From: Penicillus capitatus
Lineage: Eukaryota; Chlorophyta
Assembly (NCBI GenBank): GCA_965649825.1
Contig: OZ287701.1
Coordinates: forward strand, 1,178,001 to 1,242,000
Length of the DNA: 64,000 nucleotides
Reading direction: 5' to 3'
Shown here: one piece after another, positions 22,842 to 34,399 of the stretch
Layout: each line of letters opens with the position of its first letter
Numbering within the stretch: the first letter of the stretch is position 1
The notes under the pieces: model-generated
Database searches by the model: none
Seen by the model: only the letters and a program-made list of their open reading frames with translations
Told to the model about the DNA's origin: nothing
Made by a program: the position numbers and the translations under genes

Positions 22842-23250
22842 CGACGTTCGCTGCGTTGCGCTACAACCCACAATTACAATAATGTCATCTAAGGCGCCCT
22901 TTTTTGAATGTAGAATATCACAACAGCCCTCATTCTGCCAGCTTAAATTCTAGACGTTCAACGTTCGAACAATCTTTGTTATACAATAAGCCTTCATCGC
23001 CGTTTCTTTCTAGCGCGTTTTAAGTGTTGCATCAGGGAGGACGACAACAAGCTAATCGTCCATTTCGACCTCAATTCGTAGAACAAGAGACAACAGCAAA
23101 TGTCTTATGTTTCTTCGACGAAATGACATAAAGAGAACAAGGGTTGTGATGTTCACTGCATGGAGAGTTTGAACAGACCGATCAAATTAAAGAATGCCCA
23201 ATCGCATCCATCACTTGATTTCTAGGGACAAACAAACGAAAGTGTGTATT

Positions 23251-26200
23251 TCAAACCAGTTTTTGAATATTCTCAAGCAATCCATGAAACTTCTCTTCAA
23301 ACTCTCGTTTTAGAAACCCAACATATAGGTTAGCATCAGCCTTACTCAACTTACCAATCTGTCGAGAAAGAGTTGTGTGTAAAATCAATGGAACTGTTTC
23401 ACAATTTGTAGATGTGTCAAACGTAAAAGGATGCTGCACAAAAACAAACAAAAGGCCGGACCTGTGCACAGGGAGAATAGATACTGAAGAGATGACAATC
23501 TTCTCTGGTTTTATGCTATTCAATGCAGTGTTTGCAGAATAACGCAAGCCTGAGTCTTCGTCCACGCACCCGTTCGCCAGAGCAGGCAGAACCTCCACGG
23601 CGTGCTCTGGCGCAGCCGCGACAAAGGTGCCGATTGCCTCTATTGCCGTCCGACGCACGTCCAAGTCTTTGTCGACGGAACCATTCGTCAGAGCCGGCAG
23701 AACCTCCCCGGCGTGCTCTGGCGCAGCCGCGACAAAGCTGCCGAGAGCCTGCATTGTCGTCAGACGCACGTCCGAGTCTTTGTCAACGGACCCATTCGTC
23801 AGAGCCGGCAGAACCTCCCCGGCACGCTCTGGCGCAGCCGCAACGACGTGGCCAATGGCCTTCATCGTTCTTTGACGAACCAACAAGTCTTCATCGGTGC
23901 ATCTCTTCGCCATAGCTGACAGAATTCCGTCAGTGTGTTGCGGCGCCGCCTTGACGAGGCTGCCGATGGCTTCCAACGCCCTTTGTCGCACGAAAAAGTC
24001 TTCGTCGATGCAGCCATTTGCCAGAGCCGGTACACCTTCGCCGGCACGCTGCGGCAGCGCCAAGGCGACGCTACCGATGGCCTCTATCGCCGTCTGACGC
24101 ACGCCTGCGTCTTCGTCGAAGCACCCATTCTCCAGAGACAGCAGAACCTCGGAGGCGTGCTGCGGCGCCGCCGCAACAACGCTGCCGATGGCCTCCGTCG
24201 CCCTCTGACGCACGAATATGTCTTCATCGATGCAGCCACCCACTATCGCTGGCAGAACTTTCCCGGTGTGCTCTGGCGCTACCCTGATAACACTACCGAT
24301 GGTCTTCATCGCTGACACATGCACTTGCGAGTCTCCATCGACGCACAGTCTCCCCAGCGTAAATAGAATCTCGCCGGCGTGCTCCGGCGCCGCCTCTATG
24401 AGGCTGTCGATTGCTTCCATTGCCTTCCGACGTACGTCTGAGTCGTCGTCAAAGCAGCCATTTGTCAGCGACGACAGAATTTCGCCAGCATGATGCGCAC
24501 CACCCGCAACAACGCTGCCGATTGCATCCATCGCTCTAAGACGCACATAAATGCTCTCGTCGACGCAGCCTTTTGCCAGCATCGGTAAAACCTCCCCGGC
24601 GTGCTCTGGCGCAACCGCGACAAAGCTGCCGATTGCCTCTATTGCCGTCCGACGCACGTCCAAGTCTTTGTCGACGGAACCATTCGTCAGAGCCGGCAGA
24701 ACCTCCCCGGCGTGCTCTGGTGCAGCCACGACAAAGCTGCCGAGAGCCTGCATTGTCGTCAGACGCACGTCCGAGTCTTTGTCAACGGACCCATTCGTCA
24801 GAGCCGGCAGAACCTCCCCGGCGTGCTCTGGCGCAGCCGCAACGACGCTGCCGATTGCATCCATCGCTCTAAGACGCACATAAATGCTCTCGTCGACGCA
24901 GCCTTTTGCCAGCATCGGTAAAACCTCCCCAGCGTGCTCTGGCGCAGCCGCAACGACGCTGCCGATGGCCTTCGTGGCAGACACACGCACTTGTGAGTCT
25001 TCGTCGAAGCAGCTATTCGCCAGAGCCAACAGAACCTCAGAGGCACGCTGCGGCAGCGCCAAGGCGACGCTACCAATGGCCTCTATCGCCGTCTGACGCA
25101 CGCCTGCGTCTTCGTTGAAGCACCCATTCGCCAGAGCCAACAGAACCTCAGAGGCATGCTGCGGCGCCGCCGCAACAACGCTGCCGATAGCCTCCGTCGC
25201 TCTCTGACGCACGAACATGTCTTCATCGATGCATCCATTCGCTATCGTTGACAGAATTCCGCCGGCGTGCTGCGGCACTGTCGCGACGAGGCTGCCGATG
25301 GCCTCCATTGCCCTTTGACGCACGTCCGAATCTTCATCGACACACCCATTCGCCATCGCTGACAGAATTCCGCCGGCGTGCTGCGGCACTGTCGCGACGA
25401 CGCTGTTGATGGCCTCCATCGCCCTTTGACGTACGTCCGAATCTTCATCGAAGCAGCCATTTGCCAGAGCCGGTGCGCCCTCTTCGCTGTGCTTCGGCGC
25501 CGCCGTGACGATTCTGCTGATAGCCACCATCGTCGCCAGACGTACGTCTGAATCTTCGTCGACACACCCATTCGCCAGAGCCAGCATATCAACGCCTGCG
25601 TGCTGCGGCGCTGCTGCGACGACGCTGCCGATGGCCTCCGTCGCCGTTCGACGCACGTCCGAGTCTTCGTCTAAGCAGCCATTTGCCAGAGCCAACAGAA
25701 CCTCAGAGGCATGCTGCGGCGCCGCCGCAACAACGCTGCCGATAGCCTCCGTCGCCACTCGACGCATGCCCCAGTCTTCGTCAGCACACTTGTTCGTTAG
25801 CGTCGGTAGAACGTCGCCTGCGTACTGTGGAGCTGCCGTGACAAGGCTGCTGATGGATTGCATCGCTTTCCGACGGACCAAAATATCTTCGTCGACACAC
25901 CCATTCGTCAGAGCCGGCAGAACCTCGCCGGCGTGCTGCGGCGCTGCTTCGACGACGCGGTGTATGGCCTCCACCGCCGTTTGTCGCACGTCCGGAGCTT
26001 CGTCGACACATCCATTTGTCAGAGCCAGCAGAACCTCGCCGGCGTGCTGCGGCGTTGCTTCGACGAGGCGGTGTATGGCCTCCACCGCCGTTCGTCGCAC
26101 GTTTGAGTCTTCGTCGACGCACCTTTTCGCCAGACTCAGCAGAACTTCACCGGCGTGCTGCGGCATTTGTTCTGCGACAAAACTCAACCTTCTGATGCAT

Positions 26201-29200
26201 TCTTTTGGATTGCACTGACTACCAGGTTCTTCTGCTAGTTGCAAAACGAATTGAATTATCATGTAACTCTGCTTTGGTGAGTGCCTTGCAAGCTTTAAGG
26301 CATCCTCAATTTTAGTCATCATCTTCCATGTTAAATCGTCCGAACTTTCCAGAATTCTCTTCACTTCTTCGGTGGTGTCATCGAGAACTTTAGGAAATCG
26401 TTTCAAAACGCATGACAGTCGTCGGAACTCTTCAACCACGATTTTATGAATTAGAACATCATTGCCACTACGTTCAAGCAGCTGCCGAGCGCTTTCAGCG
26501 AGCTTTTTTGCTGGTTCGTCGTTCAGAAGGTCTTCTAAGTCGTCTTCATCTGTCTCTTCTAGGGTTGCCTCGAGAACTCGCATCCTTAAGAAAAAGTGTT
26601 GTACTCCAAGAACTTCGACAGGATTCTCGTCCACAATCGAGAGCATCTGTGTTAGTGCATTTTTGCCTCGCTTCTGTGCTAAAGCGTGCATTGCGAAGGA
26701 AATTGTCAAGGCGTTCTTTCGATTGTACTTTCCTTCTTGAATGAACTTTTTCACTCGTGTTTCTTCGTCCGATCCTTTGTTCTTCAAGCTCCTGGCAATG
26801 AATTTTCCAGCGAAATACTCCTGAAATGTGAGGTGAGGGAACTGATACTGTTGTCCCTCCAATACGAGCAAGAGGAATCCGCTTTCCTTGAAAAACTTGG
26901 ATGCGTTTGTGGATGTTGCGCAACGCTCAACGATTCTTTGTTCGATAAGTATTTGTCTTTTTCTAAGAGCTTCAAAAGCGATCTTCTCTAGATCTCCGAA
27001 AATCGCCATCTTGTTTGCATTTATAGCTGTTGGCTTTTCCTCGAACCTCTTCCACACGAAGTTTGTCATGTCGTTGTAGATCTGAAACATTGTCGCTCTC
27101 TTCCCTCGATCTTCAACGGCGGTGCCATGTTCTTTCGACAAAGAACAGAGAATATGCGCCGTCACCGGAATGTGCGCGGTTTCCCACATACCTCGATCTT
27201 GTTGCAAAGAACTGATGAGTCTCCAGGCTTCGTCTTGTTGAAGTTCTCTGTGTATGTAGTTTATTAGCTGTCGGTCATTGAGTCCAAGGCACTCGAACTG
27301 ACAATCGACCTTCGCTCGTATCTGTTGAAGATTGTACGGTCGTGTCAGTATCAACACCTTGCACAAACGCTTCTCTGCCGCATAAACGAGCTCCGCGGCG
27401 TCTTCGTCAGCTTCATCCAACCCGTCGAATATCAACAGAGTGGTAGAAAGATCGAGGTCGCCTTCGACTTGAGTCAGCAGATCTTCGTATTCAGCTTCGC
27501 TTCGCTCACTGAAGCATACTTGTGCGACCACGTCCTTCAACGTCACTCCTTGTGGACCTTTGGTCTTTGCCATGTTGACACGTCTGATCGGGATGACGTA
27601 GATTGCTTCGAACTCTTGCATGATTTCCCCCAGTGCCCACCTGTGCGCGATGGCTTTGCTGATGCACGTCTTTCCGGAGCCAGGGTTTCCGTAGAGAAGA
27701 ACCTTTCTGACTTCGCTTTCTAGGTCGTCCGGTTTCAAGGACCTCGGTTTGAACAGGTCTTCTAGAGAGACGGGCTTCGTGACTTTCTTCTTCTGTTCGT
27801 AGTGTTCTCTTGCATGATCCCTTCTCTGAGTTGACGAATCTTCTACTTCCTTCCCTTCTACATCTCTCTCCTCCACTTTGTCTTCTCTTTTTTCAATCGT
27901 TCTTCGTTCGACGGCTTCTTCGTACACGACGACGTAATGCTCCATTTCCTTTACGTGATGTCCGATTTTCGTTCCGAACAAAGAAGGCACCTTCGAAAAG
28001 ATCACGGTCCCGATTCGTTCGATACATCATCAGAGTGGATACTCACTTTGGCAAAGCTGTCGTGCTTGTATCTTTCTTTCACATCTCTAATGTTGGACCG
28101 AACTGTGTCCAAGGGGACATATCCAACATCTCGAGCAATTTTGACAAAGACCTTGCCGCGCTCTGCGTGTGCTTCTTGTCGATGTCGGACTTCAAGCCTC
28201 TCACCCATGGCATCGCCACCTAGCCACGCTCTCAACGTGCTTCCAGCATGACCCTCACAAGACCGTTGCATTTTCCGGAACGCTTCGGCCGTTTCTCGAT
28301 TGTCGTCGTTCCTTGTGTGGATTTCGTGTAAGGCGTCGAGGAACGCTATAAAGATGTCTGCATCGTCAAACCACTCTTCGAAGGTCGCACTGGTCGTCAA
28401 CGTCAGAAGCTTCTTCGCGACTTCTTCACGTACAATCTTGGAAGAGGTCTGGATCGCAAGCTGCCTTAATTCTTGGAGGATGCCGAATCTCAATGCCTTT
28501 AAGTCCTCTCCTTTTATCGTCTTCCGCAGCGATTCCATTGCAGTATCATATTCGGACACGAAAAGTGGAAGCTTCCCTTCATCCCTCGACGCCTCCAGTC
28601 TCGACGCCATCAGACTTCGAAGCGTGTCAAACCAAGGCCTCTTGGGCACGCCAAACGCGACGGCCTCTCGTCGAAGTCTTCTGTGCGCATCCGCGATGGC
28701 CGCCGGATCGATGTCGAGGTTCATCAGATTTCTGAGACAATGAAAGACGTGCAGGAATCCACACAATCCACACCACATCCCTTGCGCCATATGAGAAGAT
28801 GGATCTTTGACCTCGAAGCGCTCCACTGCTTGCCAAAGAGCTTTGAAATGGTAGTTCACAGGGTAGTGCTCGCTCGAAAGTTCCATCTCTGTCTCCTTCT
28901 CTGCGATGGATCGACGGAGTTCTTTCTTCTCTCTTTCGCGGATGCCAGTCTGATTGGTTCGGTGGACCATGTGAAGGACTTGATGCAGTACAAGAAACGT
29001 CTCTTCGTGCTCAGCATAGTTCTCCTCGGAAAGGTTCGGTTCTGGCGAGAGACTGCTCAGGAGTTTCTTCGCCATTGCCAGCAGCTCCGCGGCGCCGCTG
29101 TACACGGAAGGATCGATGCGCGCAAGCGCTCCGTGGAGAGCAACGGCGAAGTCTGGTCTCAGAAACTCCCGTTGGCGAACACAGGAACAGAGAGTGTGGA

Positions 29201-29555
29201 CTAAGCTCCTCAAAAGGGCTTTGTCACGTATAGAACGGTGTGCAATTCTGGCCAGTTCCGAGTACTCGAGGACAGTTTGCTGTCTGAGACAATCGTCACT
29301 TCGTTCGCCGTACTTGAGCAACCATCCGAGCAAGACGGCGCGTTCGTTCTTATCCGTCGTTGCGTTATACGCCGCTACCAATGACTTGGTGTTGTAGATG
29401 TTGCGTTTCATAGAGATGGCGCGCAGAAGCTTCGGGTTGTAGACTTCTGCCACGCCTAAGTCCTCGATAATGGGTCGGTCGGCAAATTCCGACGCGGATA
29501 TCCCAATGTCGCTGGGCCCTTCGTCGGGAGCCTGAGCTTTCATGACTGGTTTCAT
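23251..29555 (-). CDS. Giant NLR-like protein: helical N-terminus, NACHT NTPase, ~22 HEAT-type repeats
   Basis: Two long frames, 28002-29555 and 23251-28005, are best joined by a 56-nt intron (27991-28046). Its donor is GTGAGT and its acceptor TTCGAAG, and the join HDSFAK | VPSLFGTK is in phase 0. This gives about 2,082 residues; the first ATG is at 29555. The N-terminal ~500 residues are alpha-helical with no domain I recognise. Then come a charged linker and the NACHT module: Walker A YGNPGSGKT (~604-611) and Walker B LLIFDGLDEADED (~692-700). A helical region follows, then about 22 tandem ~39-residue repeats such as GEVLPALTNGCVDEDSDVRR / AIEAIGSVVAAAPEHA, and a unique C-terminal tail. STAND NTPases of this layout are signalling switches, often in immunity; that role is inferred. 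No ligand or effector domain is evident. Confidence 0.85.
23530..26165 (-). repeat. Tandem ~117-bp coding repeats (HEAT-type array)
   Basis: About 22 units of ~39 codons lie within the NACHT protein. Identity between some units is high at the DNA level too: blocks at 23640-23870 and 24640-24870, and at 24525-24600 and 24860-24935, are almost identical. This points to recent internal duplication. Confidence 0.85.
27991..28046 (-). other. Intron joining the two frames of the NACHT-HEAT gene
   Basis: This predicted 56-nt intron (GTGAGTATCC...CTTTTCGAAG) matches the size of other introns here and restores a single frame. It replaces the alternative of two overlapping ORFs, whose downstream 'start' would be a GTG. 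Confidence 0.65.
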
Positions 29556-29599
29556 TCTGTAGCACAAAACGGCGTCGCCTTTACTTGGACGCAGGTGAC

Positions 29600-31640
29600 G
29601 AAGCTACTTACTGGCGTATACAGTTCACAATAAAGTTCGCAGCGGAGATGACGAATCGGACGCCCTCGTCAGCATTATATCCAATGACAGCGATTTAAAG
29701 TTTCCTGTTAAAGCAGAGATCCAAATTTTCGCTACCGTCTTCTTGACAAATACAGAAGTCGATGCTTTATCAGTACTTTCCTCTATTATCAGTAAGAAGT
29801 TTTGCAGCACTACGTCGAGGTCGCAGAGAGCAACAAACATTTGCTGCACTTACGAGGTCAGTTTGTTGAATTTGCATTCGTCCGCGAAGATACAGTAGGT
29901 ATACTCTATGTAAACCCGTCCAATCATAGAGACAATAAATGCCAAAGATAGAGTTCTGTGTAGCCTCTCAGTCAACGCAAGATCGACAATGTGAAGAAGA
30001 GCTACTTTGAGTGAAATGCCCTGAGGAATAGATCATTATCCCTAACCTTGGTCATTGGGATGTTCGTGCATTCATTGACCCCGTATGCATATATACCAAC
30101 GCAGCCACCGAAGAGAACTTTCGCCAGCATTGAGTGAAACGGTAAATGTCTCTGTTTAAGAGGGCCTGATTCTCTCTAGATCGATGTTTCCTACAACCCA
30201 GTGAAACTGCCATCCTCGAGACAGAATCTAATCGGACAACATCCCTTGTTATTCTAGTGTCATGCACGCTTAAAAAGTCACCTGCACCACACTGAAGAGA
30301 GCAGAATTACAACGTCACCAGCGCTGACTTCGTCCGAGATGATGTATGTCATTTTGGCAGCAGCATCTCGTATTCCGTACCCATGACAGCATAAACCATC
30401 GTCACTAGGAATCCACAGAACACAACAGGTGCACTGACGTGACAACAGGGACACAGACTCACTTTGTCACTACGGACTGTACGTCGGCGTCTTCGTTACA
30501 GGAGCATTCAGGTAGGCACGGATACACAGGAAATGCGGTTAGAATATTGGTCACACTCTACCCAGCAGAATATGAAACATGGATGTGCTATCGATCGTAC
30601 CAGCTGCACTTCGCCCAGTGCTAAAAAAGAAGTAAGCGAAGCGCTCACTGTCGTTCATGACTCATTCTTGGTATCCGCAGGTGAGGGTCCGAACTTCAGG
30701 TTGACTATCATCATGTCTTCATCAGCATTCGACATAAAGATGTATCTCCCTGTTTCACGAAACAGACCATTCCGACGGGATCCTTGGGAAATGTCTCCAC
30801 CTGTTCTTCTCGTTGGATGATCGATTCCATAGGATAGCATCCGCATTGGTTCATGTCAAATATGTCACTGTTCCTACCTTTCGATCACACACAATCCCGT
30901 CCATCCATCCATCCGACCCATCGTACGCAACCTCCACGGCTCCGCCAGCGAATGCCACTTCAGGAATTGTTTAGGAGTCTATAGGATCACAAGGACGTCG
31001 CCAAAAATCGTTCTTGATTGCCTCAGACAGACTTCAATTTGTTGTCAAGTCAAGAAACGCGCCAATCGCGACGTAAGTGTTTGTGCGTGCGATAAACGCT
31101 TATGGACGGATGGCAGAGCGGTCGGTTCGAGGAGCGACAACTCCAGAACATCATATGTACGAACGTACACACATTGATAAAGTCGACCACAACCACGGAC
31201 GGACACCGTCCACCGACGGCTTTCTGTGCCGTCTCGTCAAGGGTACACGCCGTGTTGTGTTTCAAAAGGGATAGGGCTCATCGCGAAAGATGCGCGTCGC
31301 TACGACGAATGCAGTTGCTGGCTGCTGGAAATGGTAGATGAAGCCACTAACACATACCCAAAGCGTCGCTGAAGGAAGACACACGACTGTTTCGCGGACA
31401 AACTTCAGTTACCTTCGATTTGGTGAAGAAGTGCCGTTTAGCCTTACGAGTCGCCGAGAAAGACGGTCCTTGAATCAACGAAGTTTGTAAAGCATTCCGT
31501 GTCGTTGTATCTTCTCTGCGAAAGCGACAGCGCAGTTCGGAATTCCTGAAAAGGCTGGAAGGACTTGGGAGAAGGAGGAAGATCGTAAGTATCAGTGGAT
31601 GGTCGTGACGTCGCAGAGAGGGATTTTGAAGACAACTCCT
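29600..31640. other. No recognised gene
   Basis: Only short open frames are seen on both strands, up to about 120 codons. None matches a family I know, and none is supported by a clear start and splice pattern. The fragment near 30655-30820 is open on both strands. Confidence 0.5.
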
Positions 31641-31659
31641 TCAGTATTCTGTCAAACGC

Positions 31660-32211
31660 TTGATTGCAGCTGTCCTTGGGTACATGTGTTCTCATAACCA
31701 TTCTGGTTTCTTTTTACTTGACAACTGTGGCTCGAGGGCATTCGCTGACGTCCCTGTGCTTCAGGCTCTGGGAGTTGTCCTTGGTCTTGTTTTTGGATCG
31801 GTGTCAGAGAAAGTTCTACATTATACCTTCCATACCAATCAACAATCAAGAATCCAAAAAAGCGAAGCAGTCTTGCTGATCAGATGGCCGATGGATGGAT
31901 TCACTGTCGAAATGCATTTCTGTTCCATTCTTTTCTTGAATGTAGTATTGCACGTCTTCTTCCTCGCAACAAGACACAGGATCAAGACTAAAAGGAATGA
32001 AAGGCCATCGAGCCCAGAGAGCCGGAAACGACATTCACGAAGGCGGAGTGTTGTTGCTCACTCTTCTATAACCATCGGCATGTCTCTGTATAAACAGACA
32101 AAGAGTGCGTGTTCAATGTTCTTGTCTCAACCTTCCTTCTTCCCATCCTCTCGCCCCAGATTGGAGTTTTCGATCATTCTTGTGTCCATTGCATTGCGTA
32201 TCAATTCGTAA
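31660..32211 (+). CDS. Hypothetical ORF with hydrophobic segments
   Basis: The 183-codon frame has two hydrophobic stretches (VLQALGVVLGLVFGSVSEKV and FCSILFLNVVLHVFFLATRH) followed by a Lys/Arg/Ser-rich stretch. It has no known motif and the ATG position is not supported by anything else. It could be a small membrane protein or a chance frame. Confidence 0.25.
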   Translation: MIAAVLGYMCSHNHSGFFLLDNCGSRAFADVPVLQALGVVLGLVFGSVSEKVLHYTFHTNQQSRIQKSEAVLLIRWPMDGFTVEMHFCSILFLNVVLHVFFLATRHRIKTKRNERPSSPESRKRHSRRRSVVAHSSITIGMSLYKQTKSACSMFLSQPSFFPSSRPRLEFSIILVSIALRINS

Positions 32212-32295
32212 GGTCGATCGTCCGTACGTGTTCGCCTACGTTCTGTTTCGATCGTCTTGTCGGAGAAGGCGTTTCGGTCACGTCAAAGGAGTTTC

Positions 32296-32484
32296 ATGAC
32301 ACGATTTGTTATCGGCGCCCGAAGAACCATTCTGCCAAACTGGGCCGTCGCTACGTGTCTTGCAGGTTTCGTTGGCGCGACCTATTTGTACAGCATCCGC
32401 GCCGTAGCAACAGACAACTTGGACAAAGAGATCACGCGCCAACTGGGAAGTACTGCGACAGCTGCCGTCAACGATGAAGAGTAA
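32296..32484 (+). CDS. COA3-like small mitochondrial inner-membrane protein
   Basis: The 62-codon ORF starts at ATG 32296. A basic N-terminus (RFVIGARRTILPN) is followed by one membrane helix (WAVATCLAGFVGATYLYSIRA) and a short polar tail. This layout resembles COA3/CCDC56 cytochrome c oxidase assembly factors, but the length is too small for a firm family call. The MGMT frame begins 12 nt downstream. An alternative donor at 32448 (GTACTG) could splice this ORF in phase to the MGMT frame. Confidence 0.4.
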   Translation: MTRFVIGARRTILPNWAVATCLAGFVGATYLYSIRAVATDNLDKEITRQLGSTATAAVNDEE

Positions 32485-32495
32485 GACAACAGTGA

Positions 32496-32894
32496 ATTGT
32501 GTCCTTCATCACAGAACAAAGCCGCTCTGTAGTTAAACCTGCTTCTAAGCACTCTGCGTTTCGAAAGACCGTCTTCCAAGTGTGTCAATTGGTCCCTAAA
32601 GGGAAGGTGGCGACGTATGGTCAGTTGGCCAAGATTCTCAAAACTTCTCCTCGAGCAGTCGGACAGGCTCTGAAGATGAATGGATTGAAGGAGGTCCCGT
32701 GCCATCGCATCATTCGTTCAGATTTGAAGATCGGAGGTTTCCATGGCCAATCGAAGAGCGACTCTCTTTTCGTTAGAAGAAAAATCCAAATGCTGAAGAA
32801 AGAAAACGTGAAGTTCGATGCCGAAAGTTTAGTCCTCCCAGAATGCGTGTGTACAGACGACATGTTGCGAATCGGTCAACTGCATCTGCAGTGA
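32496..32894 (+). CDS. MGMT-type O6-alkylguanine DNA alkyltransferase domain (first exon unresolved)
   Basis: MGMT repairs O6-alkylguanine by moving the alkyl group to an active-site Cys. Visible motifs are FRKTVFQVCQLVPKGKVATY, YGQLAKILKTSPRAVGQAL with the Arg finger helix, and EVPCHRIIRSDLKIGGFHG. The catalytic PCHR(I/V) is intact, so this is not an alkyltransferase-like protein with Trp at that site. It stops at 32894. Only the C-terminal catalytic/DNA-binding domain is present. The open frame begins just after a TGA with no ATG before residue ~68, so a 5' exon must be spliced on, perhaps after the acceptor ccttcatcacag. Confidence 0.85.
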   Translation: MVSFITEQSRSVVKPASKHSAFRKTVFQVCQLVPKGKVATYGQLAKILKTSPRAVGQALKMNGLKEVPCHRIIRSDLKIGGFHGQSKSDSLFVRRKIQMLKKENVKFDAESLVLPECVCTDDMLRIGQLHLQ

Positions 32895-32899
32895 CAGTT

Positions 32900-34010
32900 C
32901 CGATTTGCACATTCAAGCAAACATGTCTAGAACACAATCTCCTTCGCAGTTAGCTGGTCTAACCTGAACAGTGACTGAGACCATGAATACAGAATCGGAT
33001 GGATTGACCACTCACTTCTAATGGAATTCCGACGCAAATCTGATGTGACTGGCTCGTTCACTGCACACACTCGATATCTTTCACGGAGGAATCGGCGTTG
33101 GTCGTGATCGCGAAACGCTATCTTGAAATCAACTGTGCAATCAGAAGCCGTTGTGTGCCATAACCGTCGTCAGTTGCGAAAAAGGGACGTGAACAACATG
33201 TGCTTAAGAAAAATGTCGGCGCGTCATGGAATTGACATGTGCTCCTATAGCAACCGCCCTTCCATCGCGTCCACACAATTGACGTAGATGTTCATGTGGA
33301 GTTTGCTGAATCGTTAAGACGGCGAAGCGCCGGATCCTGTATCGGTCCGGAGCGCTGATGGACTTTAGATCCGATTGGAAGTGGCCTTCAAAGTCTGTTT
33401 AGCTTCCCCGGCCTTCTGTCAGTATACATGTCTTCTGCATAACTTGATTGTTACGTCAACGATCGAAGAAATCTATCCTATCCTAGTGCCTGTGACCCCT
33501 GTCTTCGTTCTGTGTTTCTCTTGTTGTGTCGATGCAGAAATGAAGGACTCTCTGTTTGGAGTCACCAGCAAAACAATCGATCCTTTCCTTCGATCGCATC
33601 GGTGCAGCGTGGCGGCGCATACGCTTCATTGAGGATCCTTTTGATTTTCTTCGCTGCGATGCATAAAGCATTCCTCGTCGACGTGTCCTCGAGAACCGTT
33701 TTCCAGACGGAAAAGGGAACTTTGCGGATGACTGCGATCTATTTCTCCATTGGGTATGTAGCAAAGTCCGGCACGGAACGCACTGGGTCATGAGAAGAGG
33801 AAGACGTTCCGACAACGCATATCACAAAGAATCGAGACCACACAAGAGGAAGACAGCCAAACAGACTCGACCGCCCTCAGAAGAGTCATTCATTTCAAAG
33901 AGTAGCACGAAAACAAAATCCTTCGCCGGACTCGGTATCGACTTTAACGGTCGGCGACCTTAAGAAAAGAGCGTTTTTTTTTCGTTCTTTGGCCTTTCTG
34001 TTTGTTGTGT
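32900..34010. other. No recognised gene
   Basis: Frames of up to about 110 codons occur on both strands near 33375-33815, none with known motifs. Nothing else was recognised. Confidence 0.5.
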
Positions 34011-34013
34011 TCT

Positions 34014-34380
34014 ATGGAGGACAGCGAGAAGACAACGAAAATGAGAGGAGGCGGTTCATCCATCGATCTGATCCAGTCTTGCTATGGTGCGTGGGTTTTC
34101 AATAAGAGTGACGTGTGTTGCAGAGAGGGAAAGTTAAAGGATCACTTGTTGTATGAATGAATCAGATCCAGCGACCCCACCATCCCATACCACTTCGACT
34201 TGGGTGGGGCCAGCGAACAGATAAATAATTCGGATGCATAGTTTGTCAGGACAGCTCGACGGCATGGAAAGGGATCTGAGGCAGCTGCGTTATGATATCT
34301 TGCAGTCCATGACGAATTGTCGTGATCTATGATTCAGTTGCTGACGGCGGCTGTTGGCTGAAGAGCGCAATTGCCGAGGA
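34014..34380 (+). CDS. Possible small multi-exon gene
   Basis: An ATG at 34014 opens MEDSEKTTKMRGGGSSIDLI QSCY, followed by a candidate intron (GTGCGTGGG...TGTTGCAG). Further on, LSGQLDGMERDLRQLRYDIL looks like a helical segment in a later exon. The splice path is not settled and no family is recognised. Confidence 0.25.
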
Positions 34381-34399
34381 TTCGAAGCTACAACGACGG

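Noticed and set aside
23520-26220. Many plus-strand ORFs of 60-237 codons opposite the HEAT array
   Set aside because: They are antisense shadows created by the repeated codon pattern, rich in Ser/Arg/Thr with no known motif.
28002-28005. GTGA overlap between the two long frames, suggesting translational coupling (stop-start)
   Set aside because: The downstream 'start' is GTG, and a 56-nt GTGAGT...AAG intron joins the frames in phase, matching the other introns of the window.
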